Assembly (NCBI GenBank): GCA_035772405.1
Contig: JAYKKM010000143.1
Location: 1,827,501 to 1,891,500, forward strand
Length of the DNA stretch: 64,000 nucleotides
Source of the DNA: Chrysogorgia sp. JL179-B06
Taxonomy: Eukaryota; Cnidaria; Anthozoa; Scleralcyonacea; Chrysogorgiidae
Direction of reading: 5' to 3'
Shown: one piece after another, positions 50,621-61,099 of the stretch
How the letters are laid out: each line of letters opens with the position of its first letter
How positions within the stretch are numbered: position 1 is the stretch's first letter
The notes under the pieces: model-generated
What the model was told of the DNA's origin: nothing
What the model saw: the letters and a program-made list of their open reading frames with translations, nothing else
The model's database searches: none
Program-made: the position numbers and the translations under genes

Positions 50621-50875
50621 TGAAATAATTTCTTCGGATTCTTCGACATTTTTCTCGATATCTTTTAAGTCGCAAACTTCGAGAATTTCGTTATCAAGTC
50701 GCTTTACCACATCTAACTTTTCGTCTAGAAGGCCTTGTATTGTAGTCTGACGGTCACGATTTATTTGTTCTTCGTTCAAAAGTTCAGCCGCTTAGTATAT
50801 GTACTTGGTAATCACTCCTCGGTGCGCTGAACGGATGGCTCGTTTTCTTTGTATCGCTTGAGTTGCTTCGGTCAT
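50597..50875 (-). pseudogene. BEL/Pao gag N-terminal remnant
   Basis: ATG 50,875 opens MTEATQAIQRKRAIRSAHRG, reaching a stop near 50,795. The same frame resumes as LLNEEQINRDRQTTIQGLLD and LDNEILEVCDLKDIEKNVEE before running into the RT upstream region. A typical Pao gag is several hundred residues, so most of gag and all of protease appear deleted. Confidence 0.65.
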
Positions 50876-50934
50876 CTTTCAATCCACAGTGAAAGTGATC
50901 GTTGATCGTTTCTTCGGTTGGGCTCAAAATACAA

Positions 50935-50952
50935 GCCCCACGTTGGGCGCCA
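50935..50952 (-). promoter_or_regulatory. tRNA-Lys-type primer binding site
   Basis: On the minus strand TGGCGCCCAACGTGGGGC lies directly 3' of the LTR ending TTTATTACA. This is the classical 18-nt complement of the tRNA-Lys(CUU) 3' end used by several retroviruses and LTR elements. It fixes the inner edge of the 5' LTR. Confidence 0.85.
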
Positions 50953-51128
50953 TGTAATAAATACCAAGTCCCGTGGATAATATTATAGTTTAATCACAAA
51001 ATACATGAAACAAAATGCCTTTCAACTCATGACTCTTTCGCTTGGCACTCGATTTCCCGCCTTCGAGAGTCTCTATATTTGAATTTGTTGTAAGAGCATT
51101 GAGACTATTGTATAATGCTCCTAAAACG

Positions 51129-51163
<35 letters not shown>

Positions 51164-51201
51164 CACGTGTTCTACACTTCGATTACATGACGTTCTTCAC
51201 A
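50953..51201 (-). repeat. 5' LTR of BEL/Pao element, with an internal insertion
   Basis: TGTAATAAATACC...TTCTTCACA on the plus strand, that is TG...CA ended. It equals the left LTR plus an extra segment of about 85 bp (about 51,076-51,160) ending in (ATT)n, and lacks a few bases (CATT near 51,178). Confidence 0.8.
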
Positions 51202-51618
51202 TGCTGCTATAGCAACACCGAGACAACATTAACAATGTTGATATGTCATTAAATATTTGAAATTATTAAAGCAAAACATTTAATTTATTAGTCTCCAAAA
51301 GAAACATTTACAACATGCCTCTTGTATTAATGAGATTATATTTAAATATTTTGAGCTGGGCTCTTATCTTTATTTTGCATTTATTTAAACTCTCTCAAAG
51401 CATACTGGTAGTTCAAATCATACAATAATCCAAGATCGACTATTCTTATTCGTAAGTGCTTCTAATTTTAATTAATGGAATAAGTTGTTCTTAATTTACC
51501 TTTCAGATTAATTTTGTAGGATATCCATGATTTATCCTCTCAAAAACATCCAAATAAAATTTCTAAATGTCATATTGATGATTTTATCACAATAACATTC
51601 TCGTTTTCTTTATTTCAG

Positions 51619-51764
51619 TCATATTGACAGTCACGATCAAGCCTTGTTCGCTTACTACACAGCAGTGCGCTGGTTTTCAAATACTTTGGATATTTCGTGC
51701 GTCGTATATACAGCTATCGTCAGTGCTGTTGTTGTTTTTTCAATAACAGATTCTTCCAATGTTG
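51619..51764 (+). CDS. ABCC/MRP-type ABC transporter, next exon
   Basis: Starts after TTTATTTCAG and continues the phase of the exon ending at 44,913: [20 protein letters not shown], then [20 protein letters not shown], ending near DSSN. A donor GTTTGT follows at 51,765; without it the frame would stop at TAG 51,771-51,773. The content (IDxxxxAxFxxxTAxRWFxxxLD) is the usual continuation of the second ABCC membrane domain. No further exon was found in the remaining 12 kb, which is repeat. Confidence 0.78.
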
Positions 51765-51831
51765 GTTTGTAGCTCACTCTTCTATCTTTGTTCCCACAAT
51801 ATATCTTACCAATATATAATATTAATAATAA

Positions 51832-52021
<190 letters not shown>

Positions 52022-52118
52022 AAAAAGTTTTTTTGCAAATACTGTTGGCAGAGTGCTCAATGAAACTAGTCCAGAGCATTACTAGGTAAAAGTAAAGGAT
52101 ACGAAAGTTTTCACTTAA

Positions 52119-52156
52119 GCATTTTAATTACTGTTCAGTTTCGTGCACATGATGTA

Positions 52157-52180
<24 letters not shown>
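52119..52180 (-). ncRNA. Hammerhead ribozyme, Penelope-element type
   Basis: Minus strand, 62 nt. Stem I 5' strand GCATTTAGAC, then the core CTGATGA, stem II GTGCA / TGCAC around an 11-nt loop, then GAAA, a short stem III ACT / AGT with loop GAAC (its A belongs to GAAA), the unpaired A at the cleavage position, and the stem I 3' strand ATTAAAATGC. Stem I pairs over ten positions with two mismatches in exact register. The core nucleotides required for hammerhead folding are all present. Hammerheads are known in the repeats of Penelope-like retroelements, and Penelope sequence lies next to it. The partner copy at 53,260 is cut off by a TA repeat after the first stem II strand. Confidence 0.7.
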
Positions 52181-53435
<1,255 letters not shown>

Positions 53436-53544
53436 CAATCTACAGACTTTAGATGAAGAGAGGATTTATTAATGGTCAAATATATGTATATGAAAATTTG
53501 CCTCCCGTATATATATATAATATAATATATATATATATATATTT

Positions 53545-55575
53545 ATATATCGAGTGTTGGAATACATACATTTTAAGACCAAACCGGGACCAGTTGCGAA
53601 AAATGCAACTTCAAGGCCTTCCGGCTGGAATTGAACCCGCGCGACCCTGCGATGCTAGTGCAGTGCTCTGACCACTGAGCTATATGGAAGCCGTTGCCGA
53701 GAGCCTAGTCACGAGTTCTGTATATATGGTGGTAATGCCGGGATAAGACTCTGGGTATATTATAGGTAATATTTGGCATTTCACTCGATCAAACTATACA
53801 TGTTGAAAGGATTTATGGTGAAGGAAAATTTCGAGTGTTGGAATACATACATTTTAAGACCAAACCGGGACCAGTTGCGAAAAATGCAACTTCAAGGCCT
53901 TCCGGCTGGAATTGAACCCGCGACCCTGCGATGCTAGTGCAGTGCTCTGACCACTGAGCTACGGAAGCCGTTGCCGAGAGCCTAGTCACGAGTTCTGTAT
54001 ATATGGTGGTAATGCCAGGATAAGATTCTGGGTATATTATAGGTAATATTTGACATTTCACTCGATCAAACTACATGTTGAAAGGATTTATGGTGAAGGA
54101 AAATTTCGAGTGTTGGAATACATACATTTTAAGACCAAACCGGGACCAGTTGCGAAAAATGCAACTTCAAGGCCTTCCGGCTGGAATTGAACCCGCGACC
54201 CTGCGATGCTAGTGCAGTGCTCTGACCACTGAGCTACGGAAGCCGTTGCCGAGAGCCTAGTCACGAGTTCTGTATATATGGTGGTAATGCCAGGATAAGA
54301 TTCTGGGTATATTATAGGTAATATTTGACATTTCACTCGATCAAACTACATGTTGAAAGGATTTATGGTGAAGGAAAATTTCGAGTGTTGGAATACATAC
54401 ATTTTAAGACCAAACCGGGACCAGTTGCGAAAAATGCAACTTCAAGGCCTTCCGGCTGGAATTGAACCCGCGACCCTGCGATGCTAGTGCAGTGCTCTGA
54501 CCACTGAGCTACGGAAGCCGTTGCCGAGAGCCTAGTCACGAGTTCTCTATATATGGTGGTAATGCCGGGATAAGATTCTTCGTATATTATAGGTAATATT
54601 TGGCATTTCACTCGATCAAACTACATGTTGAAAGGATTTATGGTGAAGGAAAATTTCGAGTGTTGGAATACATACATTTTAAGACCAAACCGGGACCAGT
54701 TGCGTAAAATGCAACTTCAAGGCCTTCCGGCTGGAATTGAACCCGCGACCCTGCGATGCTGTGGTAATGCCCGGATAAGATTCTATATTTGGCATTTCAC
54801 TCGATCAAACTACATGTTGAAAGGATTTTTGGTGAAGGAAAATTTCGAGTGTTGGAATACATACATTTTAAGACCAAACCGGGACCAGTTGCGAAAAATG
54901 CAACTTCAAGGCCTTCCGGCTAGAATTGAACCCGCGACCCTGCGATGCTAGTGCAGTGCTCTGACCACTGAGCTACGGAAGCCGTTGCCGAGTCACGAGT
55001 TCTGTATATATGGTGGTAATGCCGGGATAAGATTCTGGGTATATTATAGGTAATATTTGGCATTTCACTCGATCAAACTACATGTTGAAAGGATTTATGG
55101 TGAAGGAAAATTTCGAGTGTTGGAATACATATACATTTTAAGACCAAACCGGGACCAGTTGCGAAAAATGCAACTTCAAGGCCTTCCGGCTGGAATTGAA
55201 CCCGCGCGACCCTGCGATGCTAATGCAGTGCTCTGACCACTGAGCTACGGAAGCCGTTGCCGAGAGCCTAGTCACGAGTTCTGTATATATGGTGGTAATG
55301 CCGGGATAAGATTCTGGGTATATTATAGGTAATATTTGGCATTTCACTCGATCAAACTACATGTTGAAAGGATTTATGGTGAAGGAAAATTTCGAGTGTT
55401 GGAATACATACATTTTAAGACCAAACCGGGACCATTTGCGAAAAATGCAACTTCAAGGTATTCCGGCTGGAATTGAACCCGCGACCCTGCGATGCTAGTG
55501 CAGTGCTCTGACCACTGAGCTACGGAAGCCGTTGCCGAGAGCCTATAGTCACGAGTTCTGTATATATGGTGGGTA
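53545..55575 (-). repeat. Tandem array of tRNA-Ala-like units (SINE-like), minus orientation
   Basis: Eight head-to-tail units, near 275 bp each (two shortened), start near 53,550, 53,828, 54,104, 54,379, 54,655, 54,847, 55,115 and 55,395. Each contains, on the minus strand, GGCTTCCGTAGCTCAGTGGT, an AGC anticodon-like loop (CTAGCAT) and GGGTTCAATTCC: pol III A and B boxes in a tRNA-Ala-like fold. A constant tail follows (TTGCATTTTTCGCAACTGGT..., CAACATGTAGTTTGATCGAG...). The 82-codon frames in successive units are nearly identical but contain no known domain; they follow from the repeat. Confidence 0.88.
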
Positions 55576-56202
55576 TATTATAACTCGTGGGTATATTAGA
55601 ACTCGTGACTAGGCTCTCGGCAACGGCTTCCGTAGCTCAGTGGTCAGAGTACAAGACTAGCATCGCAGGGTCGCGGGTTCAATTCCAGCCGGAAGGCCTT
55701 GAAGTTGCATTTTTCGCAACTGGTCCCGGTTTGGTCTTAAAATGTATGTATTCCAACACTCGATATTTTCCTTCACCATAAATCCTTTCAACATGTAGTT
55801 TGATCGAGTGAAATGCCAAATATTACCTATAATATACGTCCCATAATCTTATCCCGGCATTACCACCATAGACTAGGCTCTCGGCAACGGCTTCCGTAGC
55901 TCAGTGGTCAGAGCACTGCACTAGCATCGCAGGGTCGCGCGGGTTCAATTCCAGCCGGAAGGCCTTGAAGTTGCATTTTTCGCAACTGGTCCCGGTTTGG
56001 TCTTAAAATGTATGTATTCCAACACTCGATATTTTCCTTCACCATAAATCCTTTCAACATGTAGTTTGATCGAGTGAAATGCCAAATATTACCTATAATA
56101 TACCCATAATCTTATCCCGGCATTACCACCATAGACTAGGCTCTCGGCAACGGCTTCCGTAGCTCAGTGGTCAGAGCACTGCACTAGCATCGCAGGGTCG
56201 CG
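55576..56202 (+). repeat. Inverted continuation of the tRNA-Ala-like array, interrupted by the small Polinton-class element
   Basis: At about 55,580 the array flips orientation. Two full plus-strand units follow (tRNA-like parts at about 55,625-55,700 and 55,889-55,964). A third is cut at GGGTCGCG (56,202) and resumes after the inserted element at 62,605. In the second, the T-arm carries two extra bases (GCGCGGG). Confidence 0.85.
56197..56202. repeat. Target-site duplication GTCGCG, left
   Basis: GTCGCG precedes AGTAGTAGG; the same six bases follow TACCTACT at 62,605-62,610. In intact array units the site reads CAGGGTCGCGGGTTCAA once. Confidence 0.9.
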
Positions 56203-56425
56203 AGTAGTAGGTAACAACCCCCCCCCCCCCCATATAGCTCCCAAAGGGATGCCGCCGCGCGCTGATTGGTCGAGCAACGCGCGTCATGCTGAGCGGGACG
56301 CACAGCCGCCGGGACTCACGCGTGACGCACAGCCGCCGGGACTCACGCGTGACGCACAGCCGCCGGCACTCACGCGAGACGTACAGCCACCGTGACGAGC
56401 GCGTGACGAACGGAAGTCATTGGCT
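56203..56425. repeat. Left terminal inverted repeat of small element
   Basis: Matches 62,455-62,604 inverted. It includes a GC-rich tandem of about 25 bp (GACGCACAGCCGCCGGGACTCACGCGT, three to four units), present as about three units on the right. Confidence 0.8.
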
Positions 56426-57526
56426 ATAATTATGTAGCGAATATAAGCTATACTAGGTTACCTGCAAGGTAGGGAATGCTGCGGGAGTCGTTTTAACTGC
56501 ACTGGATTACGTTAGGGAAATAGAGGGTACCAAGGGACTATTAGGGGGTAGGGTGTTTTGTAATTTAACTTTATATCAACCGCAAAAAATAGTTTTAAAA
56601 CTCTGCCTTTATAAACTGGCAGAGGACCGCGTGATATGGAAATCTGAAAATTAAAATACCAAACCACAAATGAGCATATAGCAGAAAACAATTACATGAG
56701 GTCAAACAAAATACAAAAAGGCAACTAACAAAACCAGTACCTCCCAAGTGGTACCACATAAACAGTGATAAACATTCAACAGACAATGAGACAACAGAAA
56801 CCGCGTATGGAAATTTACTAGTAATAGACTAATCGACGGTGAAAATAGCGAAGAAGCAATCAAGTGAATACAATCGTAATTATGAATCAACAAAAGAATA
56901 AAATAATTACCTTTTATTATAAAACCTTTCAAGAGCAAAATTTGCACGTGTATGAACGACGCAGAAAGAACAAAGAACGGAAATACCGAAACCTAAGGCA
57001 AGGCGATGACGCAGAAAGAACAAAGACCGGAAAGGTTACCCAACACCAAATCTGTCAATCTCCCGGCAAAGAACAAAGACCGGAAAGGTTACCCAACACC
57101 AAATCTGTCAATCTCCCGGCAGACGGAGTATTGTCGTGATCTAAGTTAGTACCAAATGCCTCAAAAAAATGTTTACCTCGCAAATAGCACTTAGGAGGCA
57201 AAGCAGCAAGCAATGTCTTGCGAAATTGTGCTGAAATGCAAAATTCAATGGCGCTGTGGGGGTACTACGAGGTAATGCGCAGCACCAACTGCGCACGACC
57301 ACAATTCCATGCGCTTGATGTTTTGAGATAAAAATCCCCATAGTACACAAATTAGATCTGCTGCGTCCGCTCGCTCGCTTCAGGCTCGCTCGCTACCGCA
57401 GCAATAAGCCCAGTGATAAAAAATGTTGGACGTGTATCGCCTTCCGTCTATACGTTACTCCATTATCACTTGGCTTACTTGCTTTAGGAGACGTGTTTTG
57501 AAACTGAGCGATCATTGTTGTTTATT
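56426..57526. other. Left-specific non-coding part of the small element
   Basis: No gene recognised. It contains two tandem copies of a 51-bp unit (AGAACAAAGACCGGAAAGGTTACCCAACACC..., about 57,017-57,120). Confidence 0.5.
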
Positions 57527-57955
57527 ATGGCTTTCCAAAGAGATTTTTCTAAACTCTCCGTACCTACTGACTTTGGAGATGTGGAAAAAATTCTGAACCG
57601 CCGTCAAAAGCTGATTGAACATCTATTATTAAAATGTTATGCAGAAGAAATTTCAATCGTCATTTCTACTTTGGTGTTGGAAAATTGTGAAGGCTGTCGT
57701 ATTAAGCATTCGTCTCAAAGACAACACGATTGCCTAATGATGGAAGACGACCAGAAAATGTGGTTGTACTTTGACAACGCTTTGGAAAAACTGTCGGAGG
57801 CAAAGATTGTCGAGGCTTTCATAAACAGTTTACGAAACGTCAGGCCAACTGTGAACGGTCTTGAACTATTGAAGTATACATGTCAAGACTGGAGAACACT
57901 GCTTTGCGCAAAGAATAGAGGACTTATTAAACGCCAGACACTTGCATGCATGTAA
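57527..57955 (+). CDS. Unknown conserved-looking protein of the small element
   Basis: 142 residues from ATG 57,527; the in-frame upstream codons are non-ATG. Mostly helical: MAFQRDFSKLSVPTDFGDVE, then EKILNRRQKLIEHLLLKCYA. A Cys/His patch (ENCEGCRIKHSSQRQHDCLM) could bind zinc. Next come QKMWLYFDNALEKLSEAKIV and LLKYTCQDWRTLLCAKNRGL. I have a weak recollection of such proteins repeated in coral genomes; no function is known. The frame is intact in an element with otherwise broken genes, and its closeness to the left end suggests it matters to the element. Start is preceded by an AT-poor leader, so no TATAGTATA box here. Confidence 0.6.
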   Translation: MAFQRDFSKLSVPTDFGDVEKILNRRQKLIEHLLLKCYAEEISIVISTLVLENCEGCRIKHSSQRQHDCLMMEDDQKMWLYFDNALEKLSEAKIVEAFINSLRNVRPTVNGLELLKYTCQDWRTLLCAKNRGLIKRQTLACM

Positions 57956-58298
57956 TAATAATTAACATTCGCAATCATGTGATAATAATTAACATTGTTA
58001 TTTGAAATAAAGTTGATTGGAATTATTTGACAAGTTATTTTGTTTCATATCCTTTAAATACATGAAGTATGGACAAATGTGTGACTGTCGAAAGAGTCTT
58101 AGACGAAATCGAACGAGTAATCTAGTCGAACGATTCACCTTATATTGACACGATTACAGTATATATTATTTATGTCGAGATACCGAACGGTGGTGTGCGA
58201 TCACGTTCGTTTTCTCCCCGTAGACAAATAGCGCCAGTTTATATTAACTAGATAAATTGGGATTAATGAAAAGCAACGTCTAAAAATACCATCACGCA

Positions 58299-58600
58299 AT
58301 GTCGCAATCTAATGACAAAGTGGACAAACCCCCGCAATCTCTGTCTCGTTCGTCGCAAAAGGCCAAATCGATGAACGCTATCTATACATTACAGATTATC
58401 GAAGGCCATTGGCGAACTTGCTTACGAATTGCGCGAAAAAGCCAGCATTCCACGACATTTCAAAGCAATTTGGGCGACTAAATAAACATCGTCTCAAATG
58501 TCTCGATGGACACTTATTTGGGCCCGGAAGCGTCTAAACGCATTAACGCCCACGATAACCAATTGCGATGTAAGCATGGGGGACTCAAATTAATAACAAG
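58299..58600 (+). pseudogene. Small-element accessory gene, frameshifted (left-arm copy)
   Basis: ATG 58,299 opens MSQSNDKVDKPPQSLSRSSQ, KAKSMNAIYTLQII, then the natural-looking continuation (AIGELAYELREKASIPRHFK) is in a different frame. A third segment (KQRLKCLDGHLFGP-type) is in another. The right arm carries the reverse copy at about 61,770-62,075 with the same three-part layout and different breaks. Unknown function. Confidence 0.5.
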
Positions 58601-58935
58601 AACCGCGCTTATAAAAGCTCGATGGTAATGCAGAGCCAATACTTTACTTCCAGTGTTTCACCGTAGTTTCTTGCGTTTACTGTATTGGATAGTTTACCGG
58701 GTGGAGGGATGTTTATGGGTACTCTGGGGTATTGCGGGGTACTTGTAGTCCTCTTTTTGTCTTAAATAGTCATCCTATTGTCCTAAATAGTCCTCCTGTA
58801 GTCCTAAATAGTCCTCATATTGTCCTAAATAACGGGTATGGGAGTGGCCTCAGCATTAAGTCATATTTGTGGAACGGGATGTTCCGAGACAGATATAGAG
58901 TTTAAAAAGTATTTATTTCAATTCAAATGTTTATA

Positions 58936-59358
58936 TCAATAAGGTCGGCTTCTCAGGAAATAGCGATACTTGGGTAATCTAATTTTTGTTGGATTATGAG
59001 GTTCATTCCGTGGAATTTGCGTAATGTAATGGTCACTTTCATGCGAGTCTTCGTCCGAAGCATTAAACGAATTTTGGTATTCATCATTGTCTTGCCGATC
59101 ACGGTTTTCTATTTCTTCAGATTCTTCGTCTTCATCAGGGTCTCTTTCATCTGAATCACTTTCGTCCACAACAGTATCATCTACATCTTCTCTTTCATCT
59201 GAATCACTTTCATCCACATCGGTGTCACCAATGTGCCAGTATCGTCCCGGATGCTCAACTGTGCGAGGCGGCGTTAAAAAATAATCCTCAGGTGAATCAG
59301 AAATCGCTGGGGGATATGACGGACTTTGTTGCTCTGAAGCAACCACAATATTTTGCAT
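58936..59358 (-). CDS. Acidic-tail protein fragment (left-arm copy)
   Basis: 140 codons ending at TGA-type stop near 58,936. The sequence is MQNIVVASEQQSPSYPPAIS, FLTPPRTVEHPGRYWH, a Ser/Asp/Glu tandem (DVDESDSDEREDVDDTVV repeated once), and a basic end (KIRLPKYRYFLRSRPY). It equals the end of the Gln-rich gene downstream of the ATPase on the other arm, here cut off from its front by the inverted duplication. The in-frame ATG is probably internal. Role unknown; acidic low-complexity tails occur in chromatin and capsid-packaging proteins. Confidence 0.55.
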   Translation of the reverse strand: MQNIVVASEQQSPSYPPAISDSPEDYFLTPPRTVEHPGRYWHIGDTDVDESDSDEREDVDDTVVDESDSDERDPDEDEESEEIENRDRQDNDEYQNSFNASDEDSHESDHYITQIPRNEPHNPTKIRLPKYRYFLRSRPY

Positions 59359-59374
59359 GGGTTGAACCGAGTTG

Positions 59375-59778
59375 GGATGATCTTTGATCAGGGATGATCT
59401 CTGAGGGATGATCTCTGATCAGGGATGATCATTGATCAGGGATGATCATTGATCAGGGATGATCTCTGAGGGATGATCTTTGATCAGGGATGATCTCTGA
59501 GGGATGATCTCTGAGGGATGATCTCTGAGGGATGATCTCTGAGGGATGATCTCTGAGGGATGATATTTGATCAGGGATGATCTCTGATCAGGGATGATCA
59601 TTGATCAGGGATAATCATTGATCAGGGATGATCATTGATCAGGGATAATCTCTGAGGGATGATCTTTGATCAGGGATGATCTCTGAGGGATGATCTTTGA
59701 TCAGGGACGATCTCTGATCAGGGATGATCGTTGATCAGGGATGATCGTTGATCAGGGATGATCGTTGATCAGGAATGA
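59375..59778. repeat. GATCAGGGATGATC minisatellite
   Basis: About 25 units alternating (TG)ATCAGGGATGATC(T/A)(C/T)T and GAGGGATGATCTCT, full of GATC sites and the palindrome TGATCA. It marks the junction between the left arm and the unique centre. Confidence 0.9.
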
Positions 59779-59857
59779 TGTCAGGAAACTGAACAGGTTA
59801 AATACACTAACTAATGTTTTAAGCGTTCGTTATGTTGCTGCCCTTTACCAAGAGAAC

Positions 59858-60709
59858 ATGTCCTACGCCTGTCATATATGCGAAAAGAACTTCACGATAC
59901 GAAGTAATTTAAAGCGTCATACAAAGAATATGCATGGGGAGAAACAATCGACTCGACCCACATCCCTTGCCAATGGTTTGACAATCATGCAGCATCCGTT
60001 TACCTGCATTGTAGCTGGATGCACCCAGAGTGGTAAGACTGCTTGGGTAAGAAATATTTTGGAAAACGCTCAAGCAACCATCAGTCCCCCTCCTGAACGT
60101 ATCATTTGGTGCTATGGACAATGGCAACCCATGTACTTGGATATGATCACAACTATACCAGGCATTGAGTTTAAAGAGGGTATACCCTCTGGCTCTGACA
60201 TTGACAAAAAGGACTTTTTAGATGTCTCTGAACGCAACCTCATCGTCCTCGACGATCTTATGGCTCAGTCAGGGGGAGATAAACGCATAGCCGACCTATT
60301 CACAAAGGGTAGTCATCATCGGAATCTATCTGTCATCTACATTGTTCAGAATATATTTCATAAAGGCAAGGAAACCAGAAATATCAGCCTCAACGTCCAC
60401 TATATCGTACTATTCAAATCTCCAGGAGACAGGCAACAAATCTCCGTATTAGCGCGCCAAGTCAACCCTGGCCATGTTCAGGAGTTTATGAAAAGTTACG
60501 AGGACTCAGCGACAAAGCGTCCACACGGATATCTCATGCTTGATCTAAAACCGACTACCGATGATCAACATCGATTAAAAACGAATGTGCTACCAGATGA
60601 AAATACCTCTGATCAACAAGTTCTGGACCATTATATTCGAAAGAGGGCATATAAACCTTCTATCACCGGTGATCAATATCAACTGAAAACGAACGTAAAG
60701 CCTGAATAA
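59858..60709 (+). CDS. DNA packaging ATPase with N-terminal C2H2 zinc finger
   Basis: Start set at ATG 59,858 (283 residues), since residues before it come from the minisatellite. A C2H2 finger (ACHICEKNFTIRSNLKRHTK) is followed by the ATPase: Walker A GCTQSGKT near residue 56-63, PPPERIIWCYGQWQPMY, Walker B LIVLDDLMAQSGGDKR near 130, HHRNLSVIYIVQNIFHKGKE, and ISLNVHYIVLFKSPGDRQQI, ending near PHGYLMLDLKPTT. The core motifs are complete, and this zinc-finger/ATPase pairing recurs in animal genomes (recollection). The relation to the ATPase of the 17-kb element is distant: only Walker motifs and general layout agree. TAA at 60,707-60,709 truncates a tail that continues in frame to 61,099. Confidence 0.85.
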   Translation: MSYACHICEKNFTIRSNLKRHTKNMHGEKQSTRPTSLANGLTIMQHPFTCIVAGCTQSGKTAWVRNILENAQATISPPPERIIWCYGQWQPMYLDMITTIPGIEFKEGIPSGSDIDKKDFLDVSERNLIVLDDLMAQSGGDKRIADLFTKGSHHRNLSVIYIVQNIFHKGKETRNISLNVHYIVLFKSPGDRQQISVLARQVNPGHVQEFMKSYEDSATKRPHGYLMLDLKPTTDDQHRLKTNVLPDENTSDQQVLDHYIRKRAYKPSITGDQYQLKTNVKPE

Positions 60710-61099
60710 AATACCGCGGGTCAACAGAACCTGGACCGCTATATTCGAAAGCCATCGTATCAACAACCACCCATCCTCAATGCTATGTACAACTCGGATC
60801 AACAGATGCATAATATTATGCATGCGCCTCAGTTAACACCATATGAAAAGAGTACGCTTTACTCGAATGAATTACACCGTTTCCAGACATTCCAAAATCA
60901 GCTACAAAATCAACATATTCAAAATAGTCATCAAAATCAGCATCAGAATCTGTTAACGAAAAGCCTATCGGTGGCCTCAAAGAAACAAAGTTCTGCTCAT
61001 GGGCCAGATCAACAATCAGATCAACCCATGCAAAATATTGTGGTTGCTTCAGAGCAACAAAGTCCGTCATTAATTTTTAACGCCGCCTCGCACAGTTGA
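60710..61099 (+). pseudogene. In-frame Gln-rich extension of the ATPase gene
   Basis: Same frame as the ATPase with only TAA 60,707-60,709 between. A module of about 40 residues seems duplicated across the stop (QVLDHYIRKRAYKPS before, QNLDRYIRKPSYQQPP after). Then Gln/His/Asn-rich sequence (FQTFQNQLQNQHIQNSHQNQ) runs to MQNIVVASEQQSPS and a frame break at about 61,070. Confidence 0.6.

Larger units (their letters stand above)
44914..51618 (+). other. ABCC intron, 6.7 kb, filled by repeats
   Basis: Bounded by GTAGGATTAA... and ...TTTATTTCAG. It contains a short tandem of ATTATTCATGAGGTTNATNACTAGTTATCAA (about 45,278-45,345), a foldback element (45.8-46.4 kb) and a BEL/Pao element on the opposite strand (47.05-51.2 kb). 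Confidence 0.7.
58079..59360 (-). repeat. Left arm of internal inverted duplication
   Basis: Matches 61,075-62,262 in reverse (for example GACTGTCGAAAGAGTCTTAGACG / CGTCTAAGACTCTTTCGACAGTC and GTCGGCTTCTCAGGAAATAGCG / CGCTATTTCCTGAGAAGCCGAC). Identity is high with small indels. Carries the acidic-tail gene and a second small broken gene in each arm. Confidence 0.8.

Noticed and set aside
55889..55964. Functional tRNA-Ala(AGC) gene
   Set aside because: A/B boxes and an AGC loop are present, but acceptor and T stems contain mismatches or extra bases. Every copy is embedded in a constant 275-bp repeat, so a tRNA-derived repeat fits better.
53545..56202. CRISPR-like array of direct repeats
   Set aside because: Units are 275 bp, contiguous without unique spacers, tRNA-like and eukaryotic in context.
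59087..59284. Ser-rich frame SSDSSSSSGSLSSESLSS on the plus strand (and its mirror at 61,070-61,267)
   Set aside because: Antisense of the Asp/Glu/Ser-rich acidic tail; codon-reversal artefact.
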